Below are positions 50,117 to 59,495 of a stretch of 64,000 nt of DNA, in pieces. Within the stretch, counting starts at the first letter, position 1. Every line of letters begins with the position of its first letter. Position numbers and translations under genes: made by a program. The DNA is from CAWAMR01 sp963783095. Lineage in GTDB: Bacteria > Planctomycetota > Planctomycetia > Gemmatales > Gemmataceae. The stretch spans positions 744,001 to 808,000 of the forward strand of contig CAWAMR010000014.1 of NCBI GenBank assembly GCA_963783095.1, read 5' to 3'. Below the pieces are notes generated by a model, which saw nothing but the letters and a program-made list of their open reading frames with translations, was not told the DNA's origin and made no database searches.

Positions 50117-51544
50117 CGGCGGTGGCGCCGGGATCGAGGTGGTCGGATGTGGCCGCCGCCCCGGCTGCGACGGCCACCACCCCGGCCGGAACGAGTCCCG
50201 GTCCGGGATCGGTCGGGGTCGGCACGTCGTTGCGGGGCCGGGTCAGTCCGGCGATGACGTCGTTGAGCCGGGCCACCGCCGGCAGGCCGGCGTCGATCAC
50301 CGAGTGCATCGGGTCGGGCCGCCCGGCCAGCTGGGCCGAGACCCAGTGGTTGAGCCGGTCGCCGAGGTCGGCGACCACCTCGGGGTGGAGGTCGGCCACG
50401 TTGTGCTGCTCGTGGGGGTCGTCGGCCAGGTCGTAGAGCTCGACGCCGTCACGTCCGTAGATGGTGGACTGCAGGAACTTGATGTACTTCCACTCGGGGG
50501 TGCGCACGCCCCGGGACGGCCTGCCAGGTGGCCTCGCTCAGCATCACCGCGTCGCGGTGGGCGGTGGTCTCGCCCCGCATCAGCGGGTAGCAGCGACCGC
50601 CCGTCGATGCCCTCGGCCTCGGGCAGGCCGAGCGTCTCGAGGATGGTCGGCATCACGTCGATCAGGGTGACCATGGCCGTCGACTCGCACACCGGGACCG
50701 TGCCCGGCGCCCACATCAGCAGCGGCACGTGGGTGACCGAGTCGTAGAGGCCGGCGTGGTCGAACCAGGCGTCGTGCTCGGTCATGTTCTCGCCGTGGTC
50801 GCCGAACAGGACGACCATGGTGTCCTCGAGGAGCCCCTCGCTCTCCAGGTGGTGGAAGATGCGCCCGATCTCGAAGTCGAGGTAGGCCACCTCGGCGTCG
50901 TACAGGTCGGCGATGTAGTCGAGGTTCGGCATGGCGTCGAGGAAGTCGTAGAGGTTCTGCTTGAACAGCGGGTAGCTCGGCCGGCCCTCGAGCTTGGCGG
51001 TGATGTCCGGGTCGATCCGCCCCGCCGTGCCGTGGGTGTAGCGCTCCTTGAACGGGGACGGCGGGACGTAGGGGATGTGGGCGTCCCAGAAGTGGAGGAA
51101 GAGGAAGAAGTCCCGGTCCTTGTGCTCGCTGATCCACGGCAGGCCGATGCTGTTGATGACCGACCCGGGCGAGCGCGACCGCCCGGGCGGCGGCATGTAG
51201 TCGTCGTAGCCGCGGATGAACCAGTCCTTCATGGCGAAGAGGTGGTCGACCGCACCCGGTCACGTAGCCGTTGCGCCGCAGCAGCGGACGGCAGCCACAG
51301 CGTCTCCTCGGGCAGGTAGGCGGCCGGGTGGAAGTGGGACACGATGCCCGACTTGATGCCGAACTGCCCGGTGAACAGCGCGGTGTGCGACGGCTGGGTC
51401 GGGATGTCGGTGGCGTACGTCTGGCGAGAAGAGCGCGCCCTCCCGGGCGATGCGGTCGAGGTTGGGGGTCAGCCCCCGGTCGTTGCCGAGACAGCTGAGA
51501 TGGTCGGCCCGGAGGGTGTCGAGGGAGCAGATGAGGACGTTCAC
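50117..51544 (-). CDS. Sulfatase/phosphodiesterase-fold enzyme with Thr at the nucleophile site, frameshifted
   Basis: Alkaline-phosphatase superfamily. The GTG at 51544 begins MNVLICSLDTLRADHLSCLG (metal Asp), then, after a shift near 51425, ATDIPTQPSHTALFTGQFGI, in which Thr replaces the Cys/Ser of the CxPSR sulfatase motif. Next come HDHFFLFLHF-like FFLFLHFWDAHIPYVPPSPF, DYIADLYDAEVAYLDFEIGR, MVVLFGDHGENMTEHDAWFD (metal Asp-His) and GVELYDLADDPHEQHNVADL. A Thr in this position is typical of phosphodiesterase or phosphotransferase members. Shifts lie near 51250, 50600 and 50510. The C-terminal frame stays open into the HlyD gene, so the end is uncertain and overlap or fusion is possible. 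No signal peptide is visible. Confidence 0.75.
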
Positions 51545-52098
51545 GCGGCTGCCTCCAGCCTCGACGATGCGATGTCGGCGGCGTGACGTCCGTCACCCTG
51601 ACGTCCCACGGTACGTCCCACGGGTACAACACGCCCGGCGGCTATGACGGATCCGACAGGTGCCACCGATCCCGAACCGTCCGCAGCTCCTGTCTCTCCA
51701 GTCGGCTCCGTCGTTCGTGGTGGTCGTGGCGATCCCGCCGGTCGTGCCGCGCTCCGCTGCCCGGCGTCGGGGCGTGCGCCCGCGTGCCGTCGGTCCCTGC
51801 ATCCCATGGCTCCTGCCCTTCGCTCTGCAGGAGTGCCGACTGACCTCGTCTGGCCCGCCGCTCCACCTGCCCCACGGGCATGGTAACCAATGTTCACGGA
51901 AAGTGCACGCTCTTTCACGGAGAGTGACTTTCTTGGTAACGTGATCCACGGGACGGAGACCCGCCACCCCGGGGTGGCCGACGTCCCCGGGGGCCCGGTG
52001 CCCGACCCGAGCCACCGCACCACACCGCACGACCCGGACCACCGCAGACCAGCACACCACACACCACACTCGGCACGACAGGGGCGACCAGCGAACCG
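51545..52098. other. Divergent intergenic region between sulfatase-like and GT2 genes
   Basis: About 550 bases with no gene recognised. The central part holds the divergent promoter and operator pair listed separately. The remaining bases would form long leaders (about 150 bases to the GT2 start and about 330 to the sulfatase start), in which I see no clear riboswitch fold. Confidence 0.4.
51880..51941. promoter_or_regulatory. Divergent promoters with two operators on one helix face
   Basis: TTCACGGAAAGTG at 51893-51905 and TTCACGGAGAGTG at 51914-51926 are near-identical sites exactly 21 bases apart, two helical turns. Each contains TCAC-N5-GTG(A/C), an inverted repeat. They lie between TAACGT (51936-51941), a -10 for the rightward genes, and ATGGTA (51880-51885), which reads TACCAT on the minus strand as a -10 for the leftward genes. 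GGTAAC occurs on both sides. The layout suggests one dimeric regulator controlling both transcripts. Confidence 0.5.
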
Positions 52099-53982
52099 AT
52101 GCACTTCTCATCTCCTCACCGGTATCCGGCCCCTGGTCCTGCTGCTCGGTCACCGACGCGCTCCTGCTGGTCTTCCTGGCCTACCCGCTGAGGATGCGCT
52201 ACGCCGACGACCAGGGCGACGGGATGGCGCTGGTGCTGCTCCCGAAGCCGAAGCTGCCGTCGTACTGGCGGGTGCCGGCGTTCGACTGCTCTTCCTCACC
52301 CTGATGGTCGGCTACCACTCGCTGCGCGGGAGCTGGAGCCCGGACCAGGTCTACGCCGACCTGGTGACCCGGATCTGCCTGTCGGTGGTGCGGTCCCCGG
52401 CCGAGGTGGCCGGCTACCTGGCCGGCTTCACCCTGGGCCTGCGGTTCCTCACCTTCGGCACCATCGTCTGCCTGGCCGTGTTCGGCCGGGGCAACCTGGT
52501 CCGCCGGCGGTCTGGTCGCCTTCCAGGCCCTGGTCTACCTGTCGTGATGGCCTTCGTCGACGCCACCCTGGTGGTGCTCGAGGTGCTGATCGGCGTGCCG
52601 GTCGGACCGACCACGCTGCTCGGCAACTTCGCCGCCGTGGGGGTGGCCGTCGCTGGCCCTCACCCGGATGGAGTACCTCAACTACGCCCTGCCCATGCCG
52701 AGCGCGTGTGCCGTTCGCCAAGCGACCCCGGTTCTCCGACGCCGCCACCCTCCTCGGGGTGACGGTGGCATCCATGGCCATCTGCATGGCCGGCCTGCTG
52801 TGGATCTACCACGTCGCCGACCCGGCGTTCCGGCCGGCGCTGGCCCTGGTGCTCCCGGTGCCGTTCGCGGAGGGCACCTTCGCCATCCGCACCGCCTGCT
52901 GGCCGTCATCAACGGGATCACGCGTGCGTCCCGACCCGCCGGTGGGCGACCGGCGCCCGCCCATCGACGTGATCATCCCGGCCTACAACGAGGAGGAGGT
53001 CATCGAGGCGACCCTCGAGGCCATCGACGTGGCCGCCCGCCGCTACGGCGGCCCGGTCCGGGTGATCCTGATGAACGACGGGTCCGTCCGACGGCACCCG
53101 GGACACTGGCGCTGGCCACCATCGCCGCGTTCGGCCACGCCACCGGCGAGGTCCACGACGGCCGCCACGGCGGCAAGTCGGAGTCCCTCAACGCCGCCCT
53201 GGCCCTCGCCCACGTCGGACATCGTGGTGCGCATCGACGCCGACACCATCATCGGCGAGTGGTCGCTGTACTACACGCCCCGGTGGTTCGACGACCCGCT
53301 GATCGGTCTGGTCGAGCCGATGTGCTTCCCCCGGGCCGGGCCCCGGTCGGTCTTCCCCTACATGCGGCTCTTCGAGGAGCTCAAGCAGTTCGGCATGAAC
53401 CACCAGACCATCCAGACGGTCGACGGGGTCAACGTGGTGCCCGGCGTGTTCACCGCCTTCCGGCGCGAGCTGGCGGTCGACCTCGGCGGGTTCACCGTCG
53501 GGATGAACGGCGAGGACGGCGACTTCACCCTACGGTCCAGCCGGCTCGGCTACCGCACGTGGATGGACACCAAGATCGTCGTCTACGAGGACGTGCCGCC
53601 CACCTACGCCGAGATCCGCGAGCAGCGGGTGCGGTGGGGCCGGGCCGTCCACCACAACCAGGCCCGCCACGGTCCCTACCGGGCCGGAGTGGCCACCCCC
53701 AAGGTGTGGTTCAACCAGACCCAGCAGTTCGTGAAGTCCACCTTCGCGCCGGCCCGCCTGATGCTGCCGCTCTACCTGCTGCTGACGGCCATGTTCGAGG
53801 GGACCCAACGGAACGTGATCCTCATCTTCCTGGGCGGCTACGTCCTCGCCGAGATCGTCTTCATGGCCCTCCAGGCCGTGCTCACCGTCGGCTTCCGCCA
53901 GGGCCGCCACTTCGGCTGGGTCCTCCTGTGGCCCGTCTGGCACGTGTTCCTGATGGTCTTCGCCACCGAGGCGTGGCTGTAG
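52099..53982 (+). CDS. Membrane GT2 glycosyltransferase (polysaccharide-synthase-like), frameshifted
   Basis: The N-terminal third has several helices (SVTDALLLVFLAYPLRMRY, LLFLTLMVGYHSLRGSW, FTLGLRFLTFGTIVCLAVF, VVMAFVDATLVVLEVLIGVP). The GT2 domain follows: PIDVIIPAYNEEEVIEATLE, GGPVRVILMNDGS, HGGKSESLNAALALAH, VRIDADTIIGEWSLYYTPRW (DxD), PGVFTAFRRELAVDLGGFTV, GMNGEDGDFTLRSSRLGYRT (acceptor-site ED) and REQRVRWGRAVHHNQ (QxxRW processivity motif). C-terminal helices complete it. D, DxD, ED and QxxRW together are the signature of processive synthases such as those for hyaluronan, cellulose or PNAG. Shifts near 52150, 52300, 52510, 52655, 52710, 52900, 53090 and 53217. The start ATG 52099 is tentative. 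Confidence 0.8.
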
Positions 53983-54223
53983 CATGCCCGGCCGGCCCAT
54001 CGGTCTGCACGGGACCCGGCCGCTGCGGTCATCACCCAGGCGGTCATCCACTGAGCGGACGCTGACCAGGTCGCCGGCGCGCACCCCTCGGAGTCGCATG
54101 GCACGGCCCCGTCGTCACCGCCGGCCCGGACCGTCGTCCGGGCACCCGAGGCGGTCCCCGAGGAACCGACCGGTCCGGTACGGCCCCCACTACCATCAGC
54201 GGCACGCCTCCCGGGGACCCGCC

Positions 54224-55729
54224 ATGCGCCTGATCTACTTCGATATCGATACCCTGCGGCCCGATCACCTCGGCTGCTACGGGTACCGCCGGCCGACCAG
54301 CCCGGTCATCGACGCACCTGGCCGACACGCGGCGTGCGGTTCGCCAACGTGCACGCCTCGGACACCCCGTGCCTGCCGTCCCGCTCGGCCCTGTCGAGCG
54401 GGCAGTTCGGCATCCGCAACGGGGCGGTCAACCACGGCGGCCCGGCCACCGACCCGTTCCCCGAGGGCGAGCGCCGCGGCTTCCGCACCCAGGCCGCCGC
54501 ACACAGCTGGATGGCACCGCTGCGCGATCTGGGGGTGTGGGCCGCGTCGATCAGCACCTTCGCCGAGCGCCACTCGGCCTACCACTTCGACGCCGGGTTC
54601 AACGAGTGCGTGAACATCGGCACCCGGGGCATGGAGACCGCCGACCAGGTGGCGGCTGTCGCCCGGGAGTGGCTGGCCCGCAACGCCCACCGCGAGGACT
54701 GGTTCCTCCACGTCCACCTGTGGGACCCCCACACCCCCTACCGGACGCCGGCCAGCGTTCGGCGACCCGTTCGACGACGATCCGCTGCCGGACTGGCTGA
54801 CCGAGGACGTCCGCGCCGCCCACTGGCTGCTGCCCGGTCCGCACTCGGCCCAGGAGCTCGCCGGGTTCGGTCCCCGTGACGTCTGGGACCGCTATCCCCG
54901 CCAGCCGCTCCAGGCGGCGTCGATCGACGACGTCCGGCGGGTCTACGACGGCTATGACACCGGCGTCCGCTACGCCGACCACCAGATCGGCCGGGTGCTC
55001 GACGCGCGTCGACGACCTCGGGCTGACGGACGGGACCGCGGTGATGGTCTCGGCCGACCACGGCGAGAACCTGGGTGAGCTCGGCATCTACTGCGACCAC
55101 CAGACGGCCGACCAGATCACCACCCGGGTGCCGTTCGTGCTGTCCTGGCCGGGCTCGACGGGCTCGGCAGGCTCGACGGGTCTTCCGCCGCTCCGGGTGG
55201 GCACCGTCGACACGGGACTCCACTACCAGTTCGACGTGATGGCCACCGTCCTCGAGCTGGCCGGTGCCGAGGTGCCCGCCCGCTGGGACGGGCGTCGTTC
55301 GCCTCGGATCTGGCGGCCGGGCGACCCACCGGCCGGGACCACCTCGTCCTCTCCCACGGGGCGTGGACGGCCCAGCGCGCCGTGCGCTTCGACCGCTGGA
55401 TCTGCATCCGCACCTACCACGACGCCTTCCACGGGTTCCCCGACGTGCAACTGTTCGACGTCGAGAGCCGACCCCTACGAGCAGCACGACGTGGCCACCG
55501 ACCACCCCGACCTGGTCGAGCACGGCCTGGCCCGGCTGGCCGATTGGGGGAGCGACGCCCTGGCCCGTTCGCCGACCGGGGTCGACCCGCTGTGGACGGT
55601 GCTGACCGGGGGCGGGCCGTGGCACAGCCGGGTGGACGTGCCGTGGTACCTCGACCGGCTGCGCTCGACCGGACGGGGCGTCTGGGCCGACCACTTCGTC
55701 GCCCGAGGGTGGCCCCGGGGGCCAGGTGA
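54224..55729 (+). CDS. Formylglycine-type sulfatase, frameshifted
   Basis: ATG at 54224 begins MRLIYFDIDTLRPDHLGCYG (metal Asp residues). After a shift near 54320 VRFANVHASDTPCLPSRSAL contains C-L-P-S-R, the canonical CxPSR in which Cys becomes formylglycine. Next are AHREDWFLHVHLWDPHTPYR, DVWDRYPRQPLQAASIDDVR, GVRYADHQIGRVLD, GTAVMVSADHGENLGELGIY (metal Asp-His), VPFVLSWPGS, and the C-terminal DPYEQHDVATDHPDLVEHGL. Shifts near 54765, 55000, 55285 and 55470. The stop is uncertain: a TGA at 55727 needs one more shift, otherwise the frame runs into the next gene. No maturation enzyme or signal peptide is seen. It shares the cluster with the polysaccharide synthase. Confidence 0.75.
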
Positions 55730-55836
55730 CGGTCCGCGGCAGGACCGGTCGGGCCAGGGGTGCCCGAGGCCTGAGGCAGCTCGCCGGCCGGGCGCGGCAC
55801 CGGGCCCGTCGGTCCGGCCCGACGTGGGCCCTCGGG

Positions 55837-55842
55837 TAGCCT
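55837..55842 (+). promoter_or_regulatory. Leaderless-type -10 for the acyl-CoA dehydrogenase
   Basis: TAGCCT ends eight bases before the GTG at 55851 and fits TAnnnT. Confidence 0.4.
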
Positions 55843-55850
55843 CGACCCTC

Positions 55851-57033
55851 GTGGACTTCGACCTCTCGCCCGAACTGGCCGCGCTGCAGGACTCCGTCCG
55901 TCGCCTGGCCCAGGACAAGATCAAGCCCCGGGCCCGCGAGATCGACACCACCGGGGAGTACCCCCAGGACATCTTCGACGCCTTCCGCGACGCCGATCTG
56001 CTGGGGCTGTGCCTGCCCACCGAACTCGGCGGTTCGGGTGCCGGCATCCTCGGGCTCACCATCGCCATCGAGGAGGTGGCCAAGTACTCCAACACGGCGG
56101 CGCTCATGCTGCTGTTGACCCGGCTGCCGACCGGGCCGATCCTCATCGCCGGGAACGACGACCAGCGGCGGCGCTACCTCCCGGGCATCGCCACCGGCGA
56201 GCTGCGCTGCGGGTTCGGCCTGTCCGAGTCCCAGGCCGGCAGCGACGTGGCCGGGATGCGCACCCGGGCCGTGCCCGACGCCCGGCCGGGCCACGAGGGC
56301 GACTGGGTCCTGACCGGGACCAAGTGCTGGATGTCCGGCGTGGTCCAGGCCGACTGGTACACGGTGTTCGCCAAGACGGGCGACCCGGCGTCCCGGGCCC
56401 ACGACTCGATCACCTGCTTCATCGTCGAGCGGGGCTGGGACGGGGTGTCGGTCGGGAACACCGACCACAAGATGGGCGTGCGCGGCGTCGACACCGGCGA
56501 GCTGCTGCTCGACCAGGTGCACGTGCCCAAGGAGAACGTGGTCGGCGAGGTCGGCGGGTTCCGGCTGGCCATGCTCGGGCTCAACGCCATGCGGCCCATC
56601 GTCGCCGCCCGGGGGATCGGGCTGGCCGAGGGTGCCCTGATGTACGCCACCGAGTACGTGCAAGGGCCGCGAGGCGTTCGGCCACACCATCGCCGACTTC
56701 CAGGGCATCCAGTGGGAGATCGCCAAGGTGGCCGTCGACATCGAGGCCGCCCGGCTCCTCACCTACCGCTCGGCGTGGCTGGCCGACCAGGGCAAGTTCA
56801 CCAAGGAGTACGTGCCCTACCTGTCGATGGCCAAGTACCACGCCACCGAGCTGGCCGTGCGGGCCTCGGGACTGGCCGTGCAGCTGCTCGGGGCGGCCGG
56901 CTACATGGAGGACCACCCGACCGAGCTCTGGTACCGGGACGCCCGCCAGCTGACCATCGTGGAGGGCACCTCCCAGGTCCAGCTCGGGCTCATCGCCCGG
57001 GGTGTGCTCAACCACGACCTGTGGTGGGACTGA
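55851..57033 (+). CDS. Acyl-CoA dehydrogenase, one frameshift
   Basis: FAD enzyme that forms alpha,beta-unsaturated acyl-CoA. It starts VDFDLSPELAALQDSVRRLA, then LCLPTELGGSGAGILGLTIA, CGFGLSESQAGSDVAGMRTR (substrate/FAD site), WVLTGTKCWMSGVVQADWYT, SVGNTDHKMGVRGVDTGELL, and after one shift near 56660 FGHTIADFQGIQWEIAKVAV, YLSMAKYHATELAVRASGLA, QLLGAAGYMEDHP and LTIVEGTSQVQLGLIARGVL (catalytic Glu region). Stop at 57031. No indels elsewhere. The promoter TAGCCT sits eight bases before the GTG. It directly precedes trpD with a five-base gap. Confidence 0.9.
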
Positions 57034-57038
57034 GCGCC

Positions 57039-58196
57039 GTGGCGGCGGCTGAGGCATCGGGCGCCCCGCCGTCCCCGCGGCACCGGCGTGCCGGGCTCCT
57101 TCGACGCGCTGGGCGGCTGGCCCGGTGTGCTGGCCCGGCTGCTGGACGGGGAGTCGCTGTCGACGCCGACGAGGCGGAGAGGTGCTCGGCCAGGTCCTGT
57201 CGGGGGAGGCCACCCCGGCCCAGATCGCCGCGCTCGCCGTGGCGCTGCGGGCGAAGGGCGAGTCCGTGGCGGAGATGACCGGCTTCGTCCGCTCCATGGT
57301 CGCCCACGCCGTGCCCCTCGACCTCTGCCGGCCGGCACCGACCTGGTCGACACCTGCGGCACCGGTGGCGACCGGCTGCGGTCAGCATCAACGTCTCGAC
57401 CATCGCCTCGCTGGTGGTGGCGGCGTCGGGAGCCAAGGTGTGCAAGCACGGCGGCCGGGCCTCGTCGTCGGCGGTCGGGGCGGCCGACGTGCTGGAGGCG
57501 CTCGGGTGCGGTGGCCGACCTCGGGCCGACCGGGGTGGCCCGGTGCATCGACGAGGTCGGGCTCGGGTTCTGCTTCGCCCCCCGGTTCCACCCGGCCATG
57601 CGGTTCGCCGGCCCGGTCCGCAGGGAGCTCGGGATCCCGACCGTGTTCAACTTCCTCGGTCCCCTGGCCAATCCGGCCCGGGCCGAGTTCCAGGTGATCG
57701 GCGTCAGCGACCCGTCCATGGCCGACAAGATGCTCGGGGTGCTGGCCGCCAACGGGACCCGCCGGGCCATGGTCGTCCACGGCGACGACGGGCTCGACGA
57801 GCTGTCCACCACCGGCCCGTCGACCGTCCACGAGCTGATCCGGACGCCCGGTGCGCGATCCGGCGACGACGGCGACGTGTCGGTGTCCGTCTACCGGATC
57901 GATCCGGCCGATCTCGGATTGGCCCGGGCCACCCTCGACGACCTCCGGGGCGGCGATGCCTCGGTCAACGCCGAGGCCATCCGCCGGGTGGTGTCCGGTC
58001 GCGCCTCGCCCCACCGGGACATCGCCCTGCTCAACGCCGGCCGCCGCGCTCGTCGTGGTCGGCCGGGCGCCCGACCTGGCGGCCGGCCTCACGCTCGCCG
58101 CCACCGCTCATCGACAGTGGGCGGGCCGCGGTCGTACTGGACGACTTCATCCGGGTGACCAACGAGGCGGCCGCCGCCGAGGCCGCGCCCGATTGA
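57039..58196 (+). CDS. trpD: Anthranilate phosphoribosyltransferase (TrpD), frameshifted
   Basis: Nucleoside-phosphorylase/TrpD fold. The GTG at 57039 follows the acyl-CoA dehydrogenase stop by five bases. Segments: GVLARLLDGESLS, LGQVLSGEATPAQIAALAVA, VAEMTGFVRSMVAHAVPLDL, GTDLVDTCGTGGD (PRPP loop, near 57350), INVSTIASLVVAASGAKVCK with HGGRASSS (KHGxRxxSS), GLGFCFAPRFHPAMRFAGPV, PTVFNFLGPLANPARAEFQV, GTRRAMVVHGDDGLDE and FIRVTNEAAAAEAAPD. Shifts near 57085, 57170, 57335, 57375, 57505, 58045 and 58105. The first GGTGGD and KHG motifs are those of genuine TrpD, but no other trp gene is nearby, so a role outside tryptophan synthesis is possible. Confidence 0.8.
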
Positions 58197-59370
58197 GCGC
58201 CAGGCCCCGGCCACCGGCAGGGACTGGTCGGTCCACGACGACGCGACCGACCGTCCTCTTCGTGGACGAGTACGGCTGGGACTGCTTCTTCCAGCTGTCC
58301 GCGGGCTTGCGCCGGGCCGGGTTCCGGACCGTCCGCATCACGACGACCCCGTTCCGTCGGGCGGCCGGGCACCTGTGCTTCGACCGCACGGTGGGCCTCT
58401 CGTCCCCCGAGGAGTTGGACGGTCTCGCCGAGATCGTGGACGGCGAGCGGATCCTCGACGTGCAGGTGGTCGACGCACTGTCCGTGCCGACGGCCCGCGG
58501 CCTCGCGCGACCGGTCGACATTCCCGCGCCGGCCGACCGGCCGACTGGCAGGCCCGGGCGGCCACGGTGGACAAGCCCTGGGTGGCCGAGCGACTCCAGG
58601 AGGCCGGACTGTCGGTGCCCGCACAGATCGACGGCGACGTAGCCGGCGCGGACCAGGTGATCGAGGCGCTCGGCCTCCCGGTCGTCCACAGGGTCCGCAC
58701 CGGGAGCGGTGGCGAAGGCGTGGTCATCGTCACCAGCCGCGACCAACTCGAGCAGTTGCTGGCCCGGGGTCGCCACACCGGCTCGACGTTCGTCGAGCAG
58801 TTCATCGACGGTCGCCACCTCCGGTTCGCCGGGGTGACCATGGAGGGGCGCGAGGGCCTGTTCGTCACCTACGAGACCCTCGCCCGCAAGGGTCACATGG
58901 GCCCGGCCAGCGAGCTGCGCTGCGTCGACGATCCTCCGATGGAGGCGGCCGGCCGCGACACGGTGGCCGCGCTGGGCATCCGCGGCCCCGTCAACATCAA
59001 TTTCATCCGCGACGCCGACGGGGTGGACTGGATCCACGACGTGAACCCCCGGCTCTGGGGGTCCGTGGTCTCGTTCCGGGCCGTCGGATTCGATTTCCTC
59101 GCCGCCTACATCGCCTACCTGCGCGGGTCCCGACGGTTCGACGGTCCGTCGGGCCTGCTGTCGACGCAGACGATCCTGGCATTCCCGGCCGCCTTCCAGA
59201 TCCCACTCGAGGGTGCGTCGCCGCTCGCCGACCAGTGCCGTTTCGTGCGCGGCGCGTGGCCCTACCTGCGATGGGCGGGACCGCGTTACGTCGTCCACGC
59301 AATCGGGCACCGGCTGACCAACCGGGACCCGGCGCCGGTGGCTGCACCGGCGGCACCGTCGACGGCCTGA
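58193..59370 (+). CDS. ATP-grasp ligase (carbamoyl-phosphate-synthase/D-Ala-ligase-like), frameshifted
   Basis: An ATP-grasp enzyme, forming an amide or similar bond with an acyl-phosphate intermediate. The TTG at 58193 overlaps the trpD stop (TTGA). The N-terminal VLFVDEYGWDCFFQLSAGLR and GERILDVQVVDALSVPTARG give a pre-ATP-grasp domain. After a shift near 58530: TVDKPWVAERLQEAGLSVPA, LGLPVVHRVRTGSGGEGVVI (P-loop-like Gly segment), GSTFVEQFIDGRHLRFAGVT and INFIRDADGVDWIHDVNPRL (metal-binding acidic and Asn residues). Stop at 59368. The substrate is unknown. Tight coupling to trpD suggests that both act in one pathway. Confidence 0.75.
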
Positions 59371-59495
59371 CCGCGGTGACGGACCGCCGTCGGTCGTGGA
59401 ACCGGGCGGGTGGATATCCCGGGCGGTGGGACAGGACGGCAACCCGGTCCCGGCCGGCGGCCGTCAACCGACCGACCGCCGGCACCCGACCCCGA

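Noticed and set aside
54876..57033. Sulfatase fused to acyl-CoA dehydrogenase
   Set aside because: One frame stays open from sulfatase into the dehydrogenase, but the dehydrogenase has its own GTG with a -10 box, and a sulfatase stop can be restored by a single indel like the others.
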